A stretch of 64,000 nucleotides of DNA from Plazaster borealis (lineage: Eukaryota > Echinodermata > Asteroidea > Forcipulatida > Labidiasteridae): assembly GCA_021014325.1 (NCBI GenBank), contig CM037474.1, positions 248,001 to 312,000 on the forward strand. Direction: 5' to 3'. Positions 20,690-32,600 of the stretch are shown here, in pieces. The position numbers were made by a program, and so were the translations under genes. Numbering within the stretch: position 1 is the stretch's first letter; every line of letters begins with the position of its first letter. The notes below the pieces were generated by a model. The model did not search any database and was not told where the DNA came from. It saw only the letters and a list, made by a program, of their open reading frames with translations.

Positions 20690-21625
20690 TGGCCAGCACG
20701 TATTCGAACTTCCGGGCCCATGTGGTCCCAACCATAAGGAGTTTTAAGTGCATGGGTGAGATTTTGTTTCGTCAATTATTTTAGTCACGTAGTTTATGAC
20801 CATGCAAACTATATATCTTGTTGGGAATGTAATACTAATTGATACAACATAATATGAAAGTAAAACAATTTAACAGTACAACGAAGAAAATCCAAGATTT
20901 ATACTTGACCTCAGCTTCCGGTTACTTGAAAAAAATTAAAAATTTATGGATGTAAACGCTTGTTTTGGTCGCGCGATGATAATCGCCTTTTCATCGCAGT
21001 CTATATGGTCGTTGAGGCGTCATTGTCCTCTACAAACTGCGTCACACGTTAATTTTTTAGTGCCTGGATTTATCACATAGGCCTAATCATCCTTGTCCCA
21101 TAGTTTTAATTTGTTTCAAAATTGTAATGATTGTTTTTGTTGTTCAGACTATTTCATAGATAGGCCCTACAATTTAAAACAAAGATTGGATTTTAGAAAA
21201 CAAAATGTTCTTCGTTTGACGTGCTTTGTCGTTCCGATACGCGCAACACCTGGGCCCATTTTCATGGCTCTGCTTACCGCCGAATTCTGCGCTTGCGATC
21301 ACCATTCCCCGCTTACCGTGCAAGCGCCGAATTTCTGCGCTAGCTGTGTAAGCGTAGAATGCCTAGTAACGTGGACTACGCACGCGCACAAGCAAAAATT
21401 CCCTGCTAACCCGTGAAATACGCTTGACGTTAGCGCGGAATTCCCTGCTTCCGTAAGCGCCGATTCTTTGCTTACGGTAAGCAGAGCCATGAAATTGGGC
21501 CCAGGGTCCAATTACCAAATAACTCTGCGCTCACGCGCACTTTAACGTGTATATTTCGTGAGGCGTAAGCGCAGAATTCCACGGTAGGCAGTGCCATGAA
21601 ATTGGGCCCTGCACAGTCTATTACG
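20690..21625 (+). mobile_element. Family X copy with a nested MITE
   Basis: Resembles 3640-4326: CGTATTCGAACTTCCGGGCC, AACCATAAGGAGTTTTAAG, AGTTTATGACCATGCAAAC, TTGACCTCAGCTTCCGGTTA. The left TIR is degraded. The right end, TGCACAGTCTATTA, is separated from the body by the GGGCCC element at 21251-21609. Confidence 0.75.
21251..21609. mobile_element. GGGCCCAATTTCATGGC hairpin MITE (one and a half copies)
   Basis: The left end is TGGGCCCATTTTCATGGCTC. Inverted ends occur twice, at 21476-21503 (GTAAGCAGAGCCATGAAATT then GGGCCCA) and at 21580-21609 (GTAGGCAGTGCCATGAAATT then GGGCCC). The interior repeats GCGCTTACG- and GAATTCTGCGC-like blocks in both orientations. It is inserted in a family X copy, so it is the younger insertion. 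Confidence 0.8.
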
Positions 21626-24600
21626 TAACACAAACGGAACCAAAGGCTAAATCTTTCCATTCTTACGTTTCATTTTAATGTAAACATAATTATTACTCAT
21701 TATTTCATGATGCCAATATTTTTAAAGAAGGAAATCTTAGACACTCGTTTTGCCAAATTTTAATGAACAAAGTAAATGATATTGGTTATGCAATTGTTGA
21801 TGAAATTGTTATCTACCATGCAATAAAGTATTTAAGCTTTTATGTGCAAGAAGTAATGAGTGAAACATTATACAGTAGTCTTGTTTTCTTTTCCCGCATG
21901 TAGTTGGAGTGACACCGGACTAACCCTTGTATACGATCCAAGGTTATCAACTGCATGACACCTGTGACTGAATGTCATCATTTAAAGGGGTTAGAACAAT
22001 GGTATTCAAATCATGCAATAGTAATCAATCACCGGGTCGGAACTTCCTTCATCGTGTAACCGAGTATAACAATACTTTGTTTTCCTATAAGCATGATTGT
22101 ACATTGAGACACCATTGTAATAAAACAATGCTACTGAGTGGGTGTGTTGTTGTTGTTTTTTCAAACATCAAAACAATGACGTTCAATTATTTAAAAAAGC
22201 ATTTACAAAAGCTTGTCATGTGGCATACAGTCCCAGTATTCTATAAAGCTGATTATGTTAACCGGTTTCACAGAGTTTTCCTACAACAGTGTATTAATTT
22301 GATTAGATTCTTTATTTCACTGTTTAAATTGAAGTGCTATTATCAATATTCGCAGTTTGATATGCCATGGTATCAACAACATCATAAAACGGTGTTTGAA
22401 AATTGATGAAACTTTCCAACAATAACATGTTTGTAATTTATTTGGCAATGCAAGTTGTTTGTAGAGAACTTAACTTTTGATCGCCAAAGCGATTTGAGTT
22501 TCACAAGGTTAATGTAGTCGTGTTTGTTTTTATTTTGTAATGGGTGTTCCTGGAGGTAAAAGAGGATAACTGTACAAACAGAGCTCAGAAGCCAAGCCCA
22601 GTTAGTAAACCATAGCTACTACACTGTAGAAGGGAACGGATAATCCATATATTAATATGACACATAACCACACAGTTATAATATTAAGGTTCTTAACATA
22701 TTATATTAGTAGTGTATTTTGAAATCTTACTTTTAAAACTTAAAATAAAAGAACTGCAGCCCAAACCAAATGGGCCTAGTGTTGCTTTTTGTAGCAAGGT
22801 TAAAAACAATTTGGGGAAAATGTGGAAGAGGTTGTGTATATGTATTCCTTTATTAATAATAATAATAATAATAATATAAGTAAGTTCTTATATAGCGCTC
22901 ATATCCTTGTACCTAGAACAAGGCACATTTCAACATTATCCCTGTTCATCAGGCATACATGCTTAGACCATTCCTCAAACTTTCTCAACTCCCTGGGGAG
23001 CATACAACCAAAAACTGCATAAATTAACACCAAGGGGTTATTCCAACACAATACTGTTTCAGCACTTTCATGTTCCCAGTTAAACACCTGGGTTAAGAGC
23101 AGCAATTATGGTTAAGTGCCATGAAGTATGAAAATGTGTAAGTCAATCCTAGAAGTGAAACAAAACCGCATCGGTGGACAAATTATTTGATTATTTAAAG
23201 AAAAGTTAACTGTCTATAAAATTTAATAAAAACTCTCTTAAAACCTTTTATTTAAAAGAATAGCATCTGGCAAAATACAAATAGACTGCATCTCTGCATA
23301 AACAAAAAACATAATTATATGACGTTTCAAAACGGAACAAAATCAAGTATTTAAAAATTCAATTTTTAAATGTTTACATTTTCTTTTAGCATCGCTACAG
23401 TACAATTACTTGCGTAACTACTTTTCTAATTTATAAAATAAGTTCAGGTAGACCTTCCCTCTACTGGCAAAATAAATTTGAGTAAAACGGAAGAAGAAAA
23501 AGAAGGGGGGAAAATTGTTAGCAATTTAAGAGTGTAAAGGTTGCCCAAAACTTGTAAAGTGTGAAAGGGGCTAAATAAAAAACTTGTCACATCTTGTAAG
23601 TCTACTACACTGATTGGTAATTAATCATTATTACGATCATCATGATAAATACCTGCTCCCACAAAAAAATTCACAAGCTTAAAAAATTTAAGATTAAAAA
23701 GTTTAAGATCGGCATGGTCTTGGACTTGTGGACAAGAACAAAGCCAAAGGTGGTAACAAGTTTGCTTTGCCTGTTTCTATAAGTTTTAAATCCCTGCCCA
23801 CAGACCCAGTTTCAAAAGGGGGTCTCCACATGGTGACACTCGATGGTTGTCAGGACATACTTCATTCTATAGACCGTTACGCACATCACGACACTGAAGT
23901 AGGGCGCCCTCACGAAGAGGTCAAAAGAAGGTTGATTATTTACCAATCCTTTACATTGTGCGTACAAATATGTGGATTTCCATTGTCTCATCATGAAACC
24001 ACTATGGTGGTGGTGGGATGATGTGTATGCATAAGGTATAGTTATTGCAGTAGTTACATTAAGTACCTGTATGCGTGATCAGCACCTATGCAAACACGGG
24101 TTTTGTATCCAACTGGTCTTCAACAGCTCCACTGTACTTTTATAGGCAGTTTACGACCAGTAAATATGATCATCAACCAACAGGAAAACTAAAACTGTCT
24201 AGGGTGTTTATGAATGCAGGTTAATTAAAATGAAACAAAAGCAGAATCTTGAAGATGCAAACAGCACTTAAGTCTATGCCGATGCTGGAGAACGTAACGT
24301 ATTTCATTATAAACATAACAACCATCCGACTCGGTCTTTGCCCTCATTTTTTTGTGGGAGCAGCTTGGGCACAACTTTTGCAGATTATCTGCAATCAGTT
24401 AGGGCAATCACTGATTTGTTATCAAATGTACAATTATTGTAACCAATTAAAAAAAATAAAAATAAAAAAGGGGTTTTGCTTGTTTTTAACTTGCGCAGCT
24501 TGCTAAGCAATTTAAACAAGACAGTTGTCGAGTTTAAACTGTGTAAATCCACTTGGTGTACAGGGCCAATTCCATCAAATCGCTATTAAGCAAGTCAGTC

Positions 24601-24777
24601 CACCAGACAGAAGCAGGTTACAAGACGAAACTTGTCTTTGAATGTGTGTGGCTTGTCAAATCAGGGTGGCAATCACCCTGCTAAGCAAGTATGTTTCCAA
24701 CTTAGCAGGTTTGTGAAATTGGTTCCAGGTCTGTATGCGTTCATTTGTATCAATACAATTGATGAACAGTTGTCACC
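21626..24777. other. Intergenic and probable ALDH1L2 3' UTR
   Basis: The ALDH1L2 stop is at 24778-24780, so minus-strand sequence just below it should be 3' UTR. A minus-strand AATAAA (plus TTTATT near 23246) could end the transcript. A SINE-tail-like repeat with an (AAT)n tract lies at 22850-23120. Open frames at 21972-22406 and 23728-24021 show no recognised domain. Confidence 0.5.
22850..23120 (-). repeat. SINE-tail-like repeat with (AAT)n
   Basis: An AATAATAATAAT tract at about 22856-22876 is followed by TTCTTATATAGCGCTCATAT and AACTCCCTGGGGAGCATAC. These are inverted counterparts of the SINE family 1 phrases GCGCTATATAAGAAC and GTATACTCCCCAGGGAG. Confidence 0.6.
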
Positions 24778-24833
24778 TCAATACTCCACAGTCACCGTCT
24801 TAGTCTTCAGGTATTCATTCATGGCCTCCATGC
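24778..24833 (-). CDS. ALDH1L2: ALDH1L2 exon 23 (C-terminus)
   Basis: Encodes [17 protein letters not shown] and TGA after the end of a split Gly codon. The acceptor is CCACAG at 24834-24839. The ending matches the family terminus ([13 protein letters not shown] in human ALDH1L2). Confidence 0.95.
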
Positions 24834-27800
24834 CTGTGGAAGAAGAAAACAAAGTTATCAAAGATAAGTCAGGGGTTTTCCCTCTACTGTTCTTGTTTAC
24901 TTGCCGGCTGGACGATTTAAAAGCAAACCTTGCAAGCAAGCTGTAATACATATTCAAGGTATTTGCAGCTACAAAGTGTACGTGAGATCTTGGTTTCAAT
25001 TTGGTGTATTATTCCATTTATTCTAGTTTTATTATTATATGAGTATTATTATTTTTATTATTATGATATCTGTCTAGTAATAAAACCAAGGGAGCCTCAA
25101 AGGGACTAACACTGTGACCCGCAGGCCTGAAGATACCTGTGTAGAGAGGATGATGAAGAAATACCAGTTTTAGATGTAGGAGGAAAACTCCAAATAAGGA
25201 AAATCGAGGCAGTCAGGCAGGGACTGAAAAGCCCAATCCACATGCAAGGCTTCGCTCCTGGATTCAAGCCAGGGTTCACAGAGGCGAAAGGCAGGGAAAA
25301 CCCACCTTAGCCAACCTGAATGCCTTAAAGTTTAGTACGTGATGACGAAAGGGTTGAGTTGCAAGTTGTGAGCAGTGAGAACAAAACGAGGCAATCTAGC
25401 TCAGAACAGCCATTGACATGCTCGAATGGTTTATATCCAACAGTTAATAATTCCTTAATTCTGGAGAAGGCTAGTGAAAATGTATCTGGAGATATAACTC
25501 ATTGTAATAGCAACTTACCCAAATCTTTGCCAAATCCAGATTGCTTGAATCCACCGAATGGTGCAGCAACATCAGTCTTGTTGTAGGTGTTGACAAAGAC
25601 GGTACCGGCATTGAGCTTGTCACTGCAGTACAAGGCCTTACTGATGTCATTGGTGAACACACCTGATGCCAGACCATACTCAGTTGCATTGGCACTTCTC
25701 AACATACCGTCAATGTCCCTTTTAAAGAAGAATCATTCTCATATTAATTACTACCTCCACTGTTTTCAGAAACGCCAAGAACCCTTTCATGTAAAGCGCA
25801 TTGAAACGTTTATTGAAAAATGCACTACATAAGAACTAGTTATTATTATTATTATTATGTAACCTGGACCCTGAAAATACAGCAATGATCTGCTTTTACT
25901 ATTGTATGAAGACCAGGTACACCCTCAGTGTTCAAGTGGCTTATTCAACTTTGTAATCAATAATAAAAGTAATAAATAGAACATATACAGCGCCTTACAT
26001 CTAAGGGGTAAACCCAAAGCGCTTAACAAGGAAATGCTGATGGATTAAACAAATTTAAAAAGGACTATACAACAAGAAGCACTACGTTAACAAACATATG
26101 GAATGAAGTTATAGATACACAAGCAATTACAAAATATTTGACAACAGCAAAATGTTTGTAAAAGGAACTAAGCCATAGCCCAGGTTATTAAAAAAAGGAA
26201 TTAAATTTTGTATATCAATGTAATATAGCATATTTAATATAAAAATTAAGTTTGGGTTTGCTACCTTTGGACTCAACTCTTTTTTCCATTTTGGCTTTGA
26301 GTACAGAGAAAGCACATTTATTTTCTGTGGGTATTTCTCTCTATTTTGTAGGAAGCATGGAATATTTTTACTTGAGAATGATAATTCCTAGAACTCTCTG
26401 TGAGTATTGTTTTGTGTTTAAACCAATTAAAGCTGAAGTGCAAACAACTCTTTTTAAAAAATTTCTATCCTCAAAAATTATGATTATTTTTTTCTTCTTC
26501 CTGTATCATTTTTCAAATAAATGTTCAAATTTGCAGTACAACTTAACTATGGGCATTTCCTATGTTCAGAGTAAATCCTTACATTGCATTGAACTTGCTG
26601 ACGATCATGACGGGTCCAAACGACTCCTCTTGAGCCATCATCATGTCATCCTTGACATCGGTAAACACAGTGGGTTCCATGAACAGACCTAAGAAACAAG
26701 AAACAAACACAGTCAACTTTGTGAGCACAGTGGGTTCAATGAACAGACCTAAGAAACAAGAAACAAACACAATCAACTTTGTGAGCACAGTGGGTTCAAT
26801 GAACAGACCTAAGAAACAAGAAACAAACACAGTCAACTTTGTGAACACAGTGGGTTCAATGAACAGACCTAAGAAACAAGAAACAAACACAGTCAACTTT
26901 GTGAACACAGTGGGTTCCATGAACAGACCTAAGAAACAAGAAAACAAACACAGTCAACTTTGAGAACACAGTGGGTTCCATGAACAGACCTAAACAGAAA
27001 CAAGAAACAAACACAGTCAACTTTGTTAAGACAGTAGGTTCCATGAACACACCTAAACAGAAACAAGAAACAAACACAGTCAACTTTGTTAACAGTAACA
27101 CAGTAGGTTCAATGAACCCTAAACAGTCAACTTTGAAGTATTTATGCTGAAAATATTTTTATGTTGTCAAATGTTTAGAGGAGGGGTGGTTTCAAAGTCA
27201 ATTGTTTACTTGTGAACCCAGTGCTGCACTTTGGTTGAAACCTTCAAATTTTGATTAAATAAGCCATTTGTGAGTTAGATTTGAAAAGTTCTGGTACAAT
27301 GACTTGCTTGGGCACACATGATTACTTTAAATGGAATTCCTCAGACTACTTTATCACATCGTTAGGGGCAAGCATTTGCCAAGCTGTGTAAGAGACGGCA
27401 AACACTCACACCCATTCTAAATGAATGTGTATGGCACAATAGTACCACAGGTTGCTAAACAAAAGCACGTCCCAGACCAACAACACTGTCTTAGTCTGGA
27501 GAATCCACTTTGAATGAGGTTTCAGGTATATTTTCAGCTGATTCATCATTTATTTATAACAAACTTTATGGACAAGGTAGTACAGGCAAAGTGTCAGTCA
27601 AGTATACTTGCTTCAAGACCCTTGCATCATAGAGTTGATACCTGGTTTTATCTGACATACCTGGTCTGTCAACTTGCTTGCCTCCGTACACCAACGTTGC
27701 ACCTTGCTTCTTGCCAACATCGCAGTACTCAAGGAGCTTCTCAAGGTGAGATCGATGATTCTGAGGGCCGTGGGAGACCGAGCGATCTAGGGGGTCACCG

Positions 27801-29583
27801 ATCTTCATCTTCTTCACTTCCTCTACCTGTTAATAATAAACAATCATCCAGCCTGAAATATTGCCTACTTGTGTCAGCTGCCATTAAAACAAATCCTGTC
27901 TATATTGCATTATGACACTTTGGGGTTGAAACAACCAAATTTGAAGTTATTCTCTATCAAGAAAATGCACATGAACAACAACAAAACCTTTGTGATGACT
28001 TTACTTAAAGTCTAATATTAACAATGACAATAATAATAATAACAATAACAATAATAATACAATAATGATAATAGTAATATTTATAAAGAAGTAATATGGT
28101 ACCGTCATATGAGGGAAGAGGAAGCAGAACGATCCTCTAATTAAAAGCAGATAAGCATTCACTAAGTTCTACAAAATGCACAATATGTCATCTCAAATAG
28201 AGAGGATAAATCCCCTGCAACTAATATATTCTTCACAAGATAGTAGCAATGTAGTAGCAATGCACAATATAATTAAAGACCAGCTTGAAAGGAAACGGTC
28301 AACAAGTGATCTTTGCTGAAATTCATTTACAATGTTTTCAATCAAAAAGGTAATTGAGTTCACATGAGATTAAACAGATTTAATTGTGACAAAATCCCAA
28401 TCATTTTAAACACCCTTCTCTGGTGCTTTTCAGAAAGATTTGCAAAAAGACCTGTTACGTCATCACTCATGTTACATCATTTGTGCAGTGGGAGCTCCGT
28501 TTTGTATAGCTGCTTTGTTGCAACATGGCGGTATAACAAAGCAACCTTCCACAAATGACGTCAAAGTATTGTCATTTTGACGCTTGCTGTCAATGGCAGA
28601 AGTGTAGCTAGTTTTAAAAACCTTGAGGGTGGGGCCTAATTTTTTTAACGATTATTACGAGAAAAAAAATTAAGTGTACAAATATCAAAATTACAATTAC
28701 ATGATAAACGATCACAGTGCAAACAAGTTTAACAGCATTCCCATTAAAAAGATTTCACTCAAGTACATGTAGCTGTAATAGCACACAGTTACAAACAACT
28801 AGAATGTGACTAAAGTAAGGTCAAGGGTCAAAATGTGTCTGGATACAATAGGCGGAGTCTAGTGGTTGCAACCAGGAGTCTTTATCCCTCATTATCTTCA
28901 AAAGGTCCATATATAAACAATATCTCAAAAAACATGACTCACCACTCTCTCGATGAAATGATCATGGATCTTGTCCTCTACGTAGAGACGTCCAGCAGCG
29001 ATACAATTCTCTCCCTTGTTGAAGAACACAGCCCCAAGTGCCTGACACCAACAAGGAACACAAACATGATGTTAGATTTTCGGTTTGTGGTAAACACCAT
29101 GTGATGATATCTACTTTGATGTGTAACACAATTTTTGCATCGCTTTTGGCTACAAAAGCCAACAAACTTGAAAATCTTATTACACAGATTATCGAATGCA
29201 GAGATAGGACACCACTCCCTGACTGAAGTCACTCATACAGGTTGTGGCGTGTCGTGGCCGAGCGGATAAGAACACCGAACTCAAGCTCTGATGTTTCTGA
29301 TCAGCAGAGTGTGGGTTCGAATCCCAGTCGTGACACTTGTGTCCTTAAGCAAGACACTTAACCACATGCTTCGTCCTTCGGATGGGACGTAAAGCCGTTG
29401 GTCCCATGTACTAGGATTGGTAGTGCACGTAAAAGAACCCAGAACACTTATCGTGGAAGAGTAGGGATTTAACCCGGTGTTTCTGGTTCACATTGCAAGC
29501 ACCCTCATTTACAGGTTTCCTCAGGCTTTCGAGCTACAGTGATTAAGTTCACTTGTGAGGCATCCTTGGTTTCATTACCAGAA

Positions 29584-29617
<34 letters not shown>

Positions 29618-32600
29618 TGAATCAAATTAGTTTGAAATCTGGCTTCTCATGTACCAGTTAGAAATATGACAAAGCTCATAACGCCACTTTTCTACCAATG
29701 AGGAACATGGGTACAGACACATGATCACTATGCAAATTAGGTCACCGATGACGACCAAGGGCAATTTGTGTAATGGTGTATTGAATGATTGGAGACTGAC
29801 CTGCTTGACAGCTGTATCCATGTTACAATCAGCAAAGATGACCAATGGGGATTTCCCACCAAGCTCAAGAGAGCACTTCTTCAGGTTACTCTCAGCACAA
29901 CTGAAACCCATGAAAATAATTGGCATCATTTAACATCAAATAGGACGCTGTTTTTTAACTTGATATGGACTTTTAAAACTTCAATTTTCTTATAAGTTAA
30001 TTTAGATTTGCTTATTGTTTAGACTTGTTGAGCACTCTTGAATTGAATATTTATTGCAGGCCTGATACTTCACGCAGGGAACATAGGCAATTCCCTCCGT
30101 GCCGCTGGTTACTGCCTTGGTGCCCCTCAAGCTGTCCCAGTACAAATGTTCATTTCCCTCAGAGAGGTGCCCTTCACCAAGGGAATAATGCCTTGCCCTT
30201 AAACACAATGAAGTATCAACCCTGCTACGGATAGTTCCCACTTGACGTCACGCTGTGTTAAGCAATAATAATATGCGGTATGCGTTGTGCATGAACACTG
30301 CATGCAGCATGCGGGAGTTCTATCAAATCCCTTGCATGATTGGTCGGTGAACTACTTGGCTATGTCGGAAAATTAAAACACTTGCAATTGCTAACCAAAG
30401 CCAAAACCCAAGTTGCAAGTAAACACAACATCTATTGGGAGTTATCTATTCGTTTTGTAACAAAATGAAACACAAGTTTGTTATTTCCATCACAGAGGTG
30501 GCATTGACCAAAGAAAAAAGACCAACTCCCCTCTTCAAAAGGAGAGGTTCAAAACGTACTCAGACAACTTTCTATCCAGAAATAGCAACAAATTTTGGTC
30601 AAGCAGACACCACCGTTTTGACCGGGTAGCTCACCTCTTCATAATGGTCTGTCCGATGGGTGTAGAGCCAGTGAATCCAAGCTTACGGATGTCCGGATGA
30701 TCTGCCATTCTCTGCCCAACCACGGAACCTTCAAGAAAAAAGGAAAAAAGTCTACTTAAAATATTACACGATTGTAATGGCTAAGTTGTATCTTCCTGGC
30801 CTCCATGAAATGTGTAAACATACTCTTTGATGGAATCTGTTTAAGCAAGAACTCCTAAGACAATTAAGACTTGACTATGCTGATGCAGTTCTTCTAGGTC
30901 ATGTTGAACTGATGCCTCCAACATTTCTAGATTTCAAAAGTTTACAAAATTGGGCAGTTAAACATGTTTTTTCTGTTTGTTGGGGTGTTGGGGTGTTTGT
31001 TTGTTTGTTTTTTTGCCAGAAAGTGCAATTATGTCAGACCATTGTGGATCTTTACTGGATCACCAGCTAAAATCAGGATAAAAATGAACATTCTGATTAT
31101 TGTCTACCTCAAATTCAATTCAAATTCAGTAATATTTCTCATGAAATTAATTTCCGTGTGTACAAGGAGCAAAATAAACTGGAAACTAACAATAATTAAA
31201 ATATTGAAAATTTTAAAAAATACAAAGGGTAGTGCTACAAGTTTATACAGAGACATTGTAAAAATATACACAAATGTACAACTACACCACATCATCTCGA
31301 CCTAACTATTATTACCAGAGTTAATAGCACAAGGTAAGAAAGAATCTTAACCATTGCACTTACAGTTCCAAATCCTTCTGTATTCAATTGCTGAAGTGAA
31401 ACATTCAGAAGGACTGGGGTGGTAGACCACAATAACAATTGTTTTATCACAGGGTCAGATATTCCAATCTTATCCAAGTCCAAACAGTTTGGTGTGGAGT
31501 GACATGGGAGAGGAGGAGATTGGAGGAGAGTGGCCACATGCAAGCAACAATTCCTAGTCTGTTATTTAATGGCTACTTTTACAGTTCAAAAACTTGAATG
31601 GCTACTCAATGGTCTTGGTCAGATGTGAAGCGTAAAGAGACCATCCATGTGTTTATATTGCCAAGATAAATTATTGTACAAACAAGTTCACAAACCAAAA
31701 ACTGATGTTTTAGAGACTTTTACCTGATCCAGGGATAATGTTGATAACGCCTGGTGGGAAGCCAGCTTTGACAACAAGTTCAGCAAACTTGAGGGCAGTC
31801 AGGGGTGTGACCTGGGCCGGCTTAAGCACCACTGTGTTCCCAGCAGCCAGGCAAGAAGCCATCTTCCAGGCCAACATCATCAATGGGTAGTTCCATGGGA
31901 CAACTAAACCACACACACTGTAAGGAGAATGGGTTTCAAGCTGCTGTATTTGGGTGTCAGAGCATACAACAAAAAAGTCTTTGTTGTTTGGTCACACACA
32001 TGACCAAAGTCCAATCCAAAGATGAAGCAATCATGATTATAATTAATATGTCTTATTCAAGGAAACAAGTGCCATGACCAGTCTGACAACACCAGAACTT
32101 GAGTTAGGTGCACTAGACTGCTCAGCCACGGCAAGCCACTCCATGCATGTACCAAACATTTCATACAAAATCAATGCCATGTGAAAGATTATGGACAATT
32201 CAGTCATACTGACAAGCCTGATTTAGAATGTAATACCAGTGAAAGAATTACAGAAGAAATATAATTTATTGAGCAAGGTGAAACAAACCACAACATACCA
32301 CAAGTAAATTTCCTTCATTCTGATTGTGTATGCACTTTTTCAAGCCAAGTAAGCTCAAGCACATTGTAATAATAATACCCCTACCAATCTGAGCCTCTGC
32401 ATTTTGTTAATCATCTCAACTCCTTAGGAGTATGCAGCATAGGCAGCCAAATAGGCACATACATGTAGACAACTAATCATAAACAACAATAATCTCTACC
32501 CTCGCAGGTACCCGTTTACTCCTGGGTGATGAGAAGTAAATACAGTTGAAATGCCTTGCTTGAGGACACAAGTGCAAAGTCCAGGCAAAGCAATAGAGCA

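Noticed and set aside
23728..24021. 97-codon plus-strand frame
   Set aside because: No recognisable domain or repeated conservation. It lies in the probable 3' UTR region of ALDH1L2 on the opposite strand.
26643..26963. Plus-strand repeat protein ([14 protein letters not shown] repeats)
   Set aside because: This is the antisense reading of the minisatellite derived from ALDH1L2 exon 21, with no start context or neighbours supporting a gene.
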